Positions 16,618 to 25,698 of a stretch of 64,000 nucleotides of DNA are shown here, piece after piece. Both the position numbers and the translations under genes were made by a program. The DNA is taken from NCBI GenBank assembly GCA_028289365.1, contig JANQQM010000179.1, positions 1 through 64,000 on the forward strand, in the 5' to 3' direction. The stretch's first letter is position 1; every line of letters starts with the position of its first letter. This DNA comes from Salaquimonas sp. (lineage in GTDB: Bacteria > Pseudomonadota > Alphaproteobacteria > Rhizobiales > Rhizobiaceae). Under the pieces are notes generated by a model. That model saw only the letters and a list, made by a program, of their open reading frames with translations. It did no database searches and was not told the origin of the DNA.

Positions 16618-18138
16618 TCAATTTTTCACGATCCGTAGAATTGTCTGCAGCACTTCTTCTAGAGAACCGCTTGTCGCGACCCTATGCCAACTGATCTCAC
16701 CAGGATCGCGCCCGAGTTGTTTTTGCAGTACTGATGGTGTGGCGTCTGATGGACTTTGATCGCGCGTTTCAATCCGTTCAAAAAGCGTTTCAGAGGCAGC
16801 CTCAAGCCAAACACCAAAAAATGGAATTGACGCTTCACGGGCGGCTCTTTCGATAGCTTTGCGACGCTCTTCATCTAGAAAAACCCCGTCTACAATGACG
16901 ACACCACCGGCCGAACCAATTTCAGCGGACCGATTGCGCATGGAATTATAAACGCTATCGGAAACATCTGAGGTATAAGCGCTCGCCTCGAGTTTTTCTT
17001 TTGGCCGCTTTCCGAAGATGGCTTTGCGGATCCGGTCGCTTTCCAGAACTCTCGCGCCAGGCAGGGGACCGACGAGCGGTGCCAGACTCTCGGCAATGGT
17101 TGTTTTTCCGGTTCCGCTTAATCCTCCGATTGCGATTATCGCCGGTTGGCAATCTGTTAGGCATAGTTCTGCAAGTTCAAAATATGAACGGGAAGTCCTT
17201 GTAAGTTCAGCGACACACTCAGAGCTTTCTGCTGCTTGCGTAGCGATGACATGAGCTCTTACTGCAGCACGGATTGCGGTAAAGAAAGGAACAAGGACAA
17301 AACCTTCATCATCAAAACTATGATCGATGTAGCGGTTCACGATCCGGTTAGCTTGGCCATTTAGATCGCGGTGACATAAGTCCATAATCAGAAATGCGAG
17401 ATCATAAAGAACATCGATGGTTGCCATTTCATCGTTGAATTCCAGACAATCAAACAGTACTGGTGCGCCATCGATGAGCACAATATTCCGGAGGTGCAGG
17501 TCTCCGTGGCATCGACGGATCTTTCCTTCATACTGGCGCCGGTCCAACAAATCTCGATGGTGCTCAAGACAAGAATGAAATCTGAAATTTACGGCTTCGA
17601 GTTCTTCCTTTGAATAAATGTTACTTGTGGCAAATCCGGCTTCGTTAATGCTAAGCACATTCGCAATATTGTGGTACCCGCCCGATTGGATCGCCTGCGG
17701 AGCATTCTGATGAAACTTTTCAATGACCCGCGCCAATTGATCCAGGATCTCGATCGTCAATCTGCCCACGGCCGCGAGGTGGTCAAGGAGAAATTCCTGT
17801 TCGAACCGAACCATTTCCACAACGGTGTCAACCAGTTCACCAGGACAATCAAAACCAAGCGTGCCACCTGGCGTTTTGGTGATAAGTCGAATGCCGAGAT
17901 AGAGATCTGGCGCGGTCACCCGATTCAGTAAGACTTCCTTTCTGCAGACTTCTTCACGCAGTTTGGCAGTGGAGAAGTCCAGATAGGGAAGTTTGACCGC
18001 ACGCTTTAGTTTATAGGCCCGTTCGCCGGTCAGGAACACCTCCGAAATATGGGTTTCAAACCGATCGACCGGCTGGCCAGAATGCGAAGCCGGATCGGAC
18101 AGAAAGGCAATGACGTCACTTTGATCTTCAGTAATCAT
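16618..18138 (-). CDS. Bifunctional aminoglycoside phosphotransferase-like / AAA ATPase protein
   Basis: A 506-residue fusion. The N-terminal part (about 1-330) is APH-like, with the catalytic loop RRCHGDLHLRNIVL and the metal site LFDCLEFND. The C-terminal part (about 338-506) is a P-loop kinase with Walker A GGLSGTGKTT. Such fusions are widespread, usually in stress clusters beside universal stress proteins; the phosphorylated substrate is unknown and drug resistance should not be assumed. The upstream gap to the Blh gene (88 bases) shows no clear FNR box. Confidence 0.85.
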   Translation of the reverse strand: MITEDQSDVIAFLSDPASHSGQPVDRFETHISEVFLTGERAYKLKRAVKLPYLDFSTAKLREEVCRKEVLLNRVTAPDLYLGIRLITKTPGGTLGFDCPGELVDTVVEMVRFEQEFLLDHLAAVGRLTIEILDQLARVIEKFHQNAPQAIQSGGYHNIANVLSINEAGFATSNIYSKEELEAVNFRFHSCLEHHRDLLDRRQYEGKIRRCHGDLHLRNIVLIDGAPVLFDCLEFNDEMATIDVLYDLAFLIMDLCHRDLNGQANRIVNRYIDHSFDDEGFVLVPFFTAIRAAVRAHVIATQAAESSECVAELTRTSRSYFELAELCLTDCQPAIIAIGGLSGTGKTTIAESLAPLVGPLPGARVLESDRIRKAIFGKRPKEKLEASAYTSDVSDSVYNSMRNRSAEIGSAGGVVIVDGVFLDEERRKAIERAAREASIPFFGVWLEAASETLFERIETRDQSPSDATPSVLQKQLGRDPGEISWHRVATSGSLEEVLQTILRIVKN

Positions 18139-18226
18139 GGCCTGTGTCAGTTGTTAGCTATTCTCCCGCCGATGCCGATCATTTGGCACCGGCTTGGCGC
18201 AGGAGATAGCCTATTTCGATCAAACA

Positions 18227-19090
18227 TCAGAATCTGTTCACCGGTACCTTGAGGTAAACATGGCCGTCGTCTTCTGCCGGTGGCATTTTTCCTGCGCGCA
18301 TATTGACTTGTAACGATGGCATAATCAGACGTGGCATTGCGAGTTCCGCGTCACGCTTGTTTCGCATGGTCACAAAGTCTTCACTGCTACGACCTTGGCC
18401 TACATGCTTGTTCAGCTTCTTCTCTTCGCCGATCGTGGTCTCCCAGGCATATTCCTCGCGGCCCGGGGCCTTGTAGTCATGACCGACAAAAACGCGTGTT
18501 TCGTCGGGAAGCGAAAAGAGTTTTTGGATCGAGGCATAGAGGGTTTCTGCAGATCCACCCGGAAAGTCTGCTCGTGCGGTTCCAAAATCCGGCATGAACA
18601 AGGTATCACCGACAAAGGCAGCGTCCCCGATCAGATAGGTAAGGCATGCAGGCGTGTGTCCAGGCGTATGCAGAACTTTGGCTGTTATACTGCCGATTTC
18701 AAACGTGTCGCCTTCGGCAAAGAGTTTGTCAAACTGGCTACCGTCTCTTTGAAACTCTGTACCTTCGTTAAACACTTTACCAAATGTGTCTTGAACGATC
18801 GTGATGTTTTCGCCAATGCCAATTTTGCCACCAAGCTTTTCTTGCAAGTAAGGAGCTGCGCTCAGATGATCGGCATGAACGTGCGTTTCCAAAATCCAAT
18901 CAACCACCATTTTTTTATTCCGCACAAACTCAATGATCGTATTGGCTGAATCCAAACCGGTTTTTCCGGCTGCATAATCGAAATCCAGAACAGAATCGAT
19001 GATAGCACAGTGATTGGTTTGCGGATCCGTTACGACAAACGATGCAGTGGATGTCGTTTCGTCGAAAAATGCTTTGACTTCAGGTTTCAT
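18227..19090 (-). CDS. blh: Blh-type metallo-beta-lactamase-fold hydrolase (persulfide dioxygenase family)
   Basis: A 287-residue MBL-fold protein with the metal motif ETHVHADHLSA, further ligands in HTPGHT, VGDTLFMPDFGT and FVGHDYKAPG, and the ending LKVPVNRF common in Blh proteins. Blh/ETHE1-like enzymes oxidise glutathione persulfide during sulfide detoxification. It is divergent from an ArsR gene that matches BigR, the known repressor of blh, with palindromic operators in the gap. It probably protects the cell from sulfide made in low oxygen or by the PLP desulfhydrase nearby. Confidence 0.88.
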   Translation of the reverse strand: MKPEVKAFFDETTSTASFVVTDPQTNHCAIIDSVLDFDYAAGKTGLDSANTIIEFVRNKKMVVDWILETHVHADHLSAAPYLQEKLGGKIGIGENITIVQDTFGKVFNEGTEFQRDGSQFDKLFAEGDTFEIGSITAKVLHTPGHTPACLTYLIGDAAFVGDTLFMPDFGTARADFPGGSAETLYASIQKLFSLPDETRVFVGHDYKAPGREEYAWETTIGEEKKLNKHVGQGRSSEDFVTMRNKRDAELAMPRLIMPSLQVNMRAGKMPPAEDDGHVYLKVPVNRF

Positions 19091-19130
19091 CGGATGCCTC
19101 CATCAAGTATGAAACTCACATATTAAGGAA

Positions 19131-19145
19131 ATTGAATATTTCAAT
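19131..19145. promoter_or_regulatory. BigR operator candidate near blh
   Basis: ATTGAA-TAT-TTCAAT, perfect 6-base arms, 40 bases upstream of the blh start codon. It shares the ATTGAA/TTCAAT core with the larger palindrome at 19160. Confidence 0.6.
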
Positions 19146-19159
19146 AAGGACCATACAAA

Positions 19160-19181
19160 AATATTCAATAATTTGAATATT
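19160..19181. promoter_or_regulatory. BigR operator candidate between blh and bigR
   Basis: Perfect 9-base arms AATATTCAA and TTGAATATT with a TAAT spacer. The AT-rich palindrome in the divergent gap is the expected form of a BigR site and could overlap both promoters. Confidence 0.7.
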
Positions 19182-19222
19182 AACTTAGGCTAGCTATATG
19201 ATGAGTTTAATAGACACCAGGT

Positions 19223-19567
19223 ATGTGGAAGATGGATTTCCAAACATCAAATGTAAGAAAATCTATTGCTGAACTCGCTGGCACCGGTTCTGAGGCGCCG
19301 GAACGAGCCGCTCGTTTTCTCAAATCGCTCGCGCATCGCGATCGGCTCAAGATACTTTGTATCCTTGTAGATCAAGAACTGTCGGTATCTGAAATCGAGG
19401 AAAGTGTCGGGTTAAGGCAATCCACGGTATCCCAACACCTCGCTCGAATGAAAGAAGAAGGTTTGTTGAGCGCACAACGGAATGGTCGTCAGATTCTTTA
19501 TTCAATAGCCGATCCAACCGCTTTAAGCATTATATTGCTCTTGTATAAGCGTTTCTGTGAAGATTAG
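19223..19567 (+). CDS. bigR: BigR-like ArsR-family persulfide-sensing repressor
   Basis: A 114-residue winged-helix ArsR protein (VGLRQSTVSQHLARMKEEG recognition region). It has only two cysteines, Cys46 (LKILCILV) and Cys112 (YKRFCED), spaced 66 apart like Cys42/Cys108 of Xylella BigR, which form the redox switch opened by persulfides. It faces away from blh and should repress both genes until sulfide stress. The start could be ATG 19223 or 19232. Confidence 0.88.
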   Translation: MWKMDFQTSNVRKSIAELAGTGSEAPERAARFLKSLAHRDRLKILCILVDQELSVSEIEESVGLRQSTVSQHLARMKEEGLLSAQRNGRQILYSIADPTALSIILLLYKRFCED

Positions 19568-19656
19568 CCTTTCAAGTTCTAGCCGATTTATTGCCAATCT
19601 GAGCGACGAACCATGGCCGGCAAGAAACATTGCGGTGAGAAATTTTTGGAGCTGTC

Positions 19657-20958
19657 ATGGCTGGAAATGGAATTGAACGCAGTTCGCTAGCCGTTCAGGA
19701 AATTGATCACTATCCGCGCAGTTATGCACCAGGAGTGAAACTTGTTGATCGTCGGAATTTTAATCTGGATCAGCAAGATTCGAACAGCGTTGCTGATGTG
19801 GAGCAATGGCTTTTTAGTGCAGCAAGCAAGGCTCTAGACGCTCCCGATTTCATAAACAAATTTGCCTGTAGATTAGCAAAAGCCGGTCTAGGGGTGGACC
19901 GGTTTATTCTGAACGTCGGCACACTCCATCCCCAGGCTTACGGTTATGCCTGGCACTGGAATATTGTCGATGGCCTTTGCGATGAAATTCAAATTAGCGA
20001 AGATACACTGCTTTCCAACGCCTTCCGGCAAAACCCAATATGTTGGGTGATAGAAAACGGCGAAACGATACGAGTAAACTTGAAAGCTGATGACGTTGAT
20101 TCATTGAGCCCTCTTATGAAGGAGCTCGCTGCATCCGGATTTTCAGAATATGTGGCGTTTCCATTATCTGCGAGTGGTGAAAAGTACAATGCAGTTACCT
20201 TGGCAACTTGTCAGGCAGACGGTTTCAACGCTAGTCAAAACGAGCATTTGATGCGGCTTCTCGATGTTTTTGCGCTGCACGTCGAGCGGCATATCATTAG
20301 CAGAATCGCTAGAAACATCTCCTATACTTACCTTGGGCGCGAAGCTGGCGAGAAAGTCGTGAGCGGGACCATAAAGCGTGGTACCGGCGTAACTATCGAA
20401 GCTATTGTCTGGAGTTCCGACATGCGCGGATTTTCCGAATTGTCAGAGTGTTTTGACAGCAGGACGGTTGCAGATGCACTGAACCAATACTTCTCGGTAA
20501 TGGCCGAAGCGGTGATACGCCGGGGCGGCGATGTTCTCAAATTTGTAGGTGATGGAATGTTAGCGGTTTTTCCGCTCGCTGACTTTGCCTCACCCAAATT
20601 GGCGGCAGAGGCAGCAGCTGCTGCTGCGCAAGATGCTGTGCAAGGGCTCGCACAAGCAAATCAGCAAACGGCGACCAATGTGGAGTGGGCGCAAATGCAG
20701 ACCGGAATTGGGCTACATATAGGCGAAGTCTTTTTTGGCAATATTGGTTCAGCAAAGCGCTTGGATTTTACCGTTATAGGTCAAGCGGTTAACATAGCTA
20801 ACCGAATTGAAGGTCTCTGTAAGCCACTGCAAAGAAATATACTAATGTCAGCACCTATGGCCGATCTACTGGATAGTGATGTGGTAGCATTGGGAGCGCA
20901 TTCGTTGGGAGGCATACAGACTCCTGAGGAAATTTTTGCATTACAACAAATACGCTAG
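19657..20958 (+). CDS. Class III adenylate/guanylate cyclase with GAF-like N-terminal domain
   Basis: The C-terminal half (about 235-430) is a class III cyclase with metal Asp residues in WSSDMRGFSELSE and KFVGDGMLAVFP and the Asn/Arg pair in VNIANRIEGL. The N-terminal half (about 45-215) resembles a GAF/PAS-like sensor (AFPLSASGEKYNAVTLATCQ). It differs from the cNMP-domain cyclase at 14571, so the region holds two second-messenger enzymes with different inputs. It lies 89 bases after bigR. No terminator separates them, so some co-expression is possible. Confidence 0.87.
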   Translation: MAGNGIERSSLAVQEIDHYPRSYAPGVKLVDRRNFNLDQQDSNSVADVEQWLFSAASKALDAPDFINKFACRLAKAGLGVDRFILNVGTLHPQAYGYAWHWNIVDGLCDEIQISEDTLLSNAFRQNPICWVIENGETIRVNLKADDVDSLSPLMKELAASGFSEYVAFPLSASGEKYNAVTLATCQADGFNASQNEHLMRLLDVFALHVERHIISRIARNISYTYLGREAGEKVVSGTIKRGTGVTIEAIVWSSDMRGFSELSECFDSRTVADALNQYFSVMAEAVIRRGGDVLKFVGDGMLAVFPLADFASPKLAAEAAAAAAQDAVQGLAQANQQTATNVEWAQMQTGIGLHIGEVFFGNIGSAKRLDFTVIGQAVNIANRIEGLCKPLQRNILMSAPMADLLDSDVVALGAHSLGGIQTPEEIFALQQIR

Positions 20959-21030
20959 GCAGGAACAAAGTTACTGCGCTGTCGAGCCGCCAACAATACC
21001 TTCACATGGCGCTAAGCGGACGGCTTGTCT

Positions 21031-21444
21031 TTATCTGACCACCAAAACGGCAGCTTCAGAATGAGCTGCAATCTTTCCACCGTTCGAGGGCCAGATATAG
21101 TCCACCAATGTTGGAACATGTGAAGCCATTATTACAAGGTCGGCACCAACTTGCTTGACCGCCCGTAGCAGAACATCATCGACATCGGTTACGAGGTCAT
21201 GACCGACGAAGGCGCGCGATGTCGCATTTATTCGGTGCAGAATTGCCTGCTCGCTGGCAAATTCGTCGAGCTTCTGTGCAAAGTCCTCCGGATTCAGCGC
21301 AATTCGACCAGGTTGTTCGTTGGTAACACCAACATAACAAATCGGCGCCTCGTAATGTTTGGATAAATCTGCGGCAATTGTCAGCGATTTATCAAGTTGA
21401 TCGACATGTCCCAGATCAATGGGAACCATTATCTGCTTAAACAC
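21031..21444 (-). CDS. Universal stress protein (UspA family)
   Basis: A 137-residue UspA protein beginning FKQIMVPIDLGH; the ATP-binding motif near the end is partial (GADLVIMASHVP, then SNGGKIAAHSEAAVLVV). GTG at 21444 is preceded by AAGGAGGAA at good spacing. An ATG further upstream in the open frame would add a poorly conserved tail, so I reject it. An FNR-type box 64 bases upstream suggests induction at low oxygen, as for many Usp proteins. Confidence 0.9.
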   Translation of the reverse strand: MFKQIMVPIDLGHVDQLDKSLTIAADLSKHYEAPICYVGVTNEQPGRIALNPEDFAQKLDEFASEQAILHRINATSRAFVGHDLVTDVDDVLLRAVKQVGADLVIMASHVPTLVDYIWPSNGGKIAAHSEAAVLVVR

Positions 21445-21508
21445 GATTTCCTCCTTACGCTGCCACCTCAGTTTGGATCCACAGTTGCGCACAGAAGGGA
21501 ATTTGTCA

Positions 21509-21522
21509 TTGAGTTATGTCAA
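21509..21522. promoter_or_regulatory. FNR/FixK-type box before the universal stress gene
   Basis: TTGAGTTATGTCAA matches TTGAN-N4-GTCAA with one deviation in the left half. It ends 64 bases before the chosen GTG start, the same spacing as at the cytochrome c gene. Confidence 0.6.
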
Positions 21523-21751
21523 CGGCTAGTTAGCGTCTATAGCTGTCACACGTACCCGCAATGATATCCAAAACTCCCGTGCTGTAGCCAATGTTCCCAC
21601 GTGAGCTTCGTGCCAACAGCGGATATTCGATCGTTCTTGGGTTTGGATACACAGAAGAAACTACTGCTGATGCCTCTCAAAGACACGTACTTGTAGTGGC
21701 GCATTAGTTAAAAGTAGACGACAATTTTTTGATCTAGCGACGCTGTGCGCC

Positions 21752-22057
21752 TCACATGATTTTGCTCCAAGGATGCACTTTGGGGGCAGCTTCTGGGTGG
21801 TTGCGAATGAAATGATGCAATACATGAAGAAGATGGACTGTATGCTCCTTGTCTCCGCGTGATTGCGACTCACGAATATCTTCCACAATCATACGAAAAA
21901 TCTCTTCGGTCCCGTGTTTCTGATTAACAAGATACTGACCGATGGCAATCGCTACAATTTCAGGAACGTGTTCGTGCTCGGCAATCGCCAGTACTTCTTC
22001 TTCTGTCAGGTCACACAGACCCAGGCAATCTTCCAAGCTAATCATCACAAACAACAT
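21752..22057 (-). CDS. Small conserved-looking protein of unknown function
   Basis: About 97-101 residues, with starts possible at 22057 or 22045. It is acidic in the first half (LTEEEVLAIAEHEHVPEIVA) and His-rich in the second (HTVHLLHVLHHFIRNHPEA). The sequence is helical, without signal peptide or membrane segment. No family is recognised, though the style is of a real protein rather than a shadow frame. It stands alone between the stress protein and the FHA-protease gene. Confidence 0.6.
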   Translation of the reverse strand: MLFVMISLEDCLGLCDLTEEEVLAIAEHEHVPEIVAIAIGQYLVNQKHGTEEIFRMIVEDIRESQSRGDKEHTVHLLHVLHHFIRNHPEAAPKVHPWSKIM

Positions 22058-22269
22058 AAAAGCGCTTAAAGCGCATTATGACAAGTCTGTGAATATAAGC
22101 TAGATTATTGTCGAGATCGAATGGAAGCTTAACAGTTCCCAAAAATTGGACATATGGAGCATTTTTCTTGTAGGCCGACAATTCTTAGCGTTTCAGATTC
22201 AAGGGCATATTTGATGATAAGCTTACTGCGCTCGAACCCAAATCGGAACATTCCGGGTTAGGACGCATT

Positions 22270-23862
22270 TTGGCTCAAGATCTCGTTCCCAATCAGCAAG
22301 ATAATCAAGTTGTTAAAGAAGATAAGGTTCTTGCATTCCTGGAAAATCTGTCTGGTAACTCTCGAGGCATGATCGTATGGCTCTCGTCTGATCGGTTGTG
22401 GGCTGGTATGAACAACGATGGCATGCTCTACGTCGTTAAAGACTCAGAAGTTTCCACGAAAACAGAAGCGATTGCTCGACTTACCTGGTTGGGAGAGACT
22501 TACGAAATCGAGGCACTATCGGATAACGATATTTGGCTTAATGGACGTAAAATCAGCACCGCTCAGCTGCTACATGGAGATATGATTGAATTTGGAGACG
22601 AAGGACCGATGTCGCGTTTTCGTCTTTGCAAAAACAATTTTCCAATCCGTTGGCCAATAGAAGAAATTCTAAGTGATGCGCTGGCCTATGCAAAATCGAG
22701 CCGACGACCATTTGTGTCTCGATTGGCACAAACGCTTTACCTGAGTACCAGAAGAATTATTCTCGAAACATCAGTCTTGTTTCGTATTGCCGTCTTAACC
22801 GCCCTAATTGCACTGACAGTGACAATGGTGATGCAATATCGTAGCGACAAACTCATACAACAAAGTATCCAGGATGAGGCGCAGCGAATTGAAGCGCTAG
22901 CAATCCTCCTTGCTGAAACTCGGCAGCAGAAGCTGGATGCCAGCGAAGTTGCGTTGTTACGCGAACAACTGGATCTGCAATTGAGTTCCAACATAAAACG
23001 CTTGGAGATGCTTGAGCGCAGAATGGGGGCCTCTGCGCGTGTCATAAGCGAAGCAACTGAATCAGTTGCCTTTCTTCAAGGTGCTTACGGGCTAAGACAG
23101 TCAGAGAGCAAGAAATTACTGCGACACGTTTTGGGGTCGGATGGATTACCGTTACAGTCAGCCTTTGGCCAACCTCTGGTAGACGTGGATGGAACCGGCA
23201 AACCTCTGGAGTTGCAATTCACAGGCACCGGTTTTCTGCTAAAGGACGGCAATTTCCTTGTCACCAACCGGCATATTGCTGAGCCATGGACAATAAATGG
23301 TCGGCTGCAAACATTTCAACAAAGCGGCTTGACTCCCGAAATACTCAAACTTGTTGCCTTTTTGCCCGGTCTGCAAAAACCAATTGAGGCGGAGTTTCAT
23401 CGGACCAGCAAACAGGCTGATTTGGCTTTATTGACCCTGGATTCATCAGAAATTAGCGGGCGCGGTTTAACCTTATCAGAAGACTCGCCAAAAATCGGCG
23501 ATGAGGTAATCTTGATGGGATATCCAACGGGTTTGCGAGCGCTTCTTGCACAAGCTGGACGCGACTTTCTTACGGCGCTTGAAGAGACGGGAGACACAGA
23601 TTTCTGGATAATTTCACAGCGCTTATCTGAGCAAAAGAGAATTGCACCTCTCGCAAGTCGTGGGATCATTGCTCAAATCACTCCTCAGGCCGTGATTTAT
23701 GATGCAGAAACTACGATCGGTGGCAGTGGTGGTCCTGCACTGGATCGTAATGGGAATGTAATTGCCGTGAACGCTGCAATCTTGCCAGAGTTCGGAGGAG
23801 CTAATATCGGCGTGCCGGTTAACGAACTGCACCGACTGTTAGATGATGAAGAAGATAACTAA
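22270..23862 (+). CDS. Membrane-anchored trypsin-like serine protease with FHA-like N-terminus
   Basis: Residues about 33-120 look like an FHA domain (NDIWLNGRKI, LLHGDMIEFG), but the usual phosphothreonine-binding GR is not obvious. One membrane helix lies at about 168-188, then a coiled coil at about 195-265. The C-terminal half is a trypsin-fold protease with His335 (TNRHIAEPW), Asp384 (QADLALL) and Ser486 (TIGGSGGPAL). A cytoplasmic FHA domain joined to a periplasmic protease suggests signalling across the membrane. TTG at 22270 with AGGA upstream is the chosen start. No PDZ domain is seen, so it is not DegP. Confidence 0.82.
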   Translation: MAQDLVPNQQDNQVVKEDKVLAFLENLSGNSRGMIVWLSSDRLWAGMNNDGMLYVVKDSEVSTKTEAIARLTWLGETYEIEALSDNDIWLNGRKISTAQLLHGDMIEFGDEGPMSRFRLCKNNFPIRWPIEEILSDALAYAKSSRRPFVSRLAQTLYLSTRRIILETSVLFRIAVLTALIALTVTMVMQYRSDKLIQQSIQDEAQRIEALAILLAETRQQKLDASEVALLREQLDLQLSSNIKRLEMLERRMGASARVISEATESVAFLQGAYGLRQSESKKLLRHVLGSDGLPLQSAFGQPLVDVDGTGKPLELQFTGTGFLLKDGNFLVTNRHIAEPWTINGRLQTFQQSGLTPEILKLVAFLPGLQKPIEAEFHRTSKQADLALLTLDSSEISGRGLTLSEDSPKIGDEVILMGYPTGLRALLAQAGRDFLTALEETGDTDFWIISQRLSEQKRIAPLASRGIIAQITPQAVIYDAETTIGGSGGPALDRNGNVIAVNAAILPEFGGANIGVPVNELHRLLDDEEDN

Positions 23863-23872
23863 CCAGGCAAGA

Positions 23873-25489
23873 TTATTCTGTTGTTCGATAAGGTGACAAT
23901 TGCACCACTAGAACAACCAGGAGCGGTGCAATCACCGTAATCATGCCGACAGTGATCAGTAGTCTGCCTAATTGAGAATAGTCTGCTACCGAGATTATTT
24001 CGCCGGTTACCGGGTCAGTTGATGCGCGTGTTATCAGAAAAATCTCATTCAGATATTTCGTACCGAGACTGCTCGCCGACAACGCCATATTGGTGAAAGA
24101 GGCCATTACCGCAAAGAACGTGGCTTTCAAATCGGTTGGCGCATTACGCGCAATCCAGGCCAGCATTGGAACCATCGCTACCTGTCCAAGCGGCGATTCA
24201 ATTGCAGTATCCAGGACTGCAATAAAACGCGCGTCAACAATTCCGTTCGTTCGTGCGGCAGTCCATTCATGCACCCCGAAGTACAATCCGATATTCGGAA
24301 GAGACAGCACACCTGCCGCAATGGTCAGCAAGACAACGATGTAGGCTATTGAACGGTCTGCCATTAGTGGCCGTAGTAAAATCAAACCGAATAAAGCAAT
24401 CATCGACGTGATGAGCGACAAGATCGACAAGAACTGTTCATCGAAAAGAAGCTCATCTATCTCAAACCAGGTAAGGCCAGGTCCCGGCAGAGGTACCGCA
24501 CGGAATACAAAGATGATTACAGCAGTGCCTATCAGGGCATTAGCGGCCTTCGGCTCGAGCGATTTAAGCAACTGACTGATCAAATAGATTATAACGGACA
24601 GGGTGGTGATAAAGACGACTTCTTGTGAATACTCGAAATCCGATGTGCCCAGGACCAGGCTGATAATGAAAAATGCAAATCCACCACCCAGTATCTGCCA
24701 GTTAACTTCGGTCTTGCGTTCCAATTCTGACTGCGCCGGGTTTGTATTGGCGCGCCTTCGTTGAATGATCATGTGCAGCACCATTCCGCTGACAGATATG
24801 ACGGGAATCGCCAGAGCAATCAGATAGACACGTTCATACAGTGCCAATCTTGTTTCGCGCGGCATGGCATTGGCATCTGAAAAAATCCAGATATTGACAG
24901 CCGCGACTGACATTAAGCCCAAAATGATGGAAATTCGGCCGAGAGTCTGCATCGTCGTATGCATTGCGCGCAGCTGCGCTTCGTCGAAAGATTTTCCACT
25001 ATCATCCGTTCTCGGCACGGCTTCGACTGTCATTGCATCTGCCACAACATCCTGGATTGCATACCCGGAAGGTGCCAGAAGCAGTGCAATGACATACCAG
25101 GTCTCGAGCTGGAGTATCTCCCGCATCAGATCCGGGTATGCCACCAGCCCGAACATTATCAGTATTGAAAGTGCGATTAAGCCAGCGCCGAGTAGGATAA
25201 GAAGCGCCTTCCAACGCCAAAAGAGATCTACGACGTGGCCAAGCGGTAGTTTGAGTATCCAGGGCAAACCTGCCCAGAACGCCAAACCCGCGATAAATGA
25301 CGCGGACAGATCTAGATATTCTTTGAGGAAAAATGCTCCCACGACCGAGGTGAGCCCAGAAACGCCGGCGGCAAAATAGACCATGAGAGGCGGCAGGAAC
25401 GACCAGCGCATCTGGTTGGCGAGATCCAGGAAAGTTCGCTGATACCAGGTGCTTTTTTCTAGCTTGCTATGTTCCTTTTCCCTGGTCAT
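23873..25489 (-). CDS. MFS transporter of the BT1 (folate-biopterin-like) type
   Basis: A 538-residue carrier with about 12-14 membrane helices. The segment PSGYAIQDVVADAMTVEAVP matches the conserved helix of BT1-family folate/biopterin transporters. A long hydrophilic loop (about 160-190) and a central charged loop (IIQRRRANTNPAQ) separate the halves. The substrate cannot be set from sequence; bacterial members are mostly uncharacterised. It converges on the FHA-protease gene with a 10-base gap. Confidence 0.75.
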   Translation of the reverse strand: MTREKEHSKLEKSTWYQRTFLDLANQMRWSFLPPLMVYFAAGVSGLTSVVGAFFLKEYLDLSASFIAGLAFWAGLPWILKLPLGHVVDLFWRWKALLILLGAGLIALSILIMFGLVAYPDLMREILQLETWYVIALLLAPSGYAIQDVVADAMTVEAVPRTDDSGKSFDEAQLRAMHTTMQTLGRISIILGLMSVAAVNIWIFSDANAMPRETRLALYERVYLIALAIPVISVSGMVLHMIIQRRRANTNPAQSELERKTEVNWQILGGGFAFFIISLVLGTSDFEYSQEVVFITTLSVIIYLISQLLKSLEPKAANALIGTAVIIFVFRAVPLPGPGLTWFEIDELLFDEQFLSILSLITSMIALFGLILLRPLMADRSIAYIVVLLTIAAGVLSLPNIGLYFGVHEWTAARTNGIVDARFIAVLDTAIESPLGQVAMVPMLAWIARNAPTDLKATFFAVMASFTNMALSASSLGTKYLNEIFLITRASTDPVTGEIISVADYSQLGRLLITVGMITVIAPLLVVLVVQLSPYRTTE

Positions 25490-25698
25490 TTAATAATTGC
25501 TGGTTTTGAATTTGTTTTAACGCTAATGCATCGCATCTGGCCCCGCACCGCAATCTGTTCACGGATTCAAACAGTCTGGCAACACCCGGACAATTGTTGC
25601 AATCCAACTCAGCACAAAGAATTCAAGTGGATGATTTGTTCAACTGCACTTCTCGCACTGATAAGCCAGAGTGATCATTTGCATTTACAGCAGTTTGT

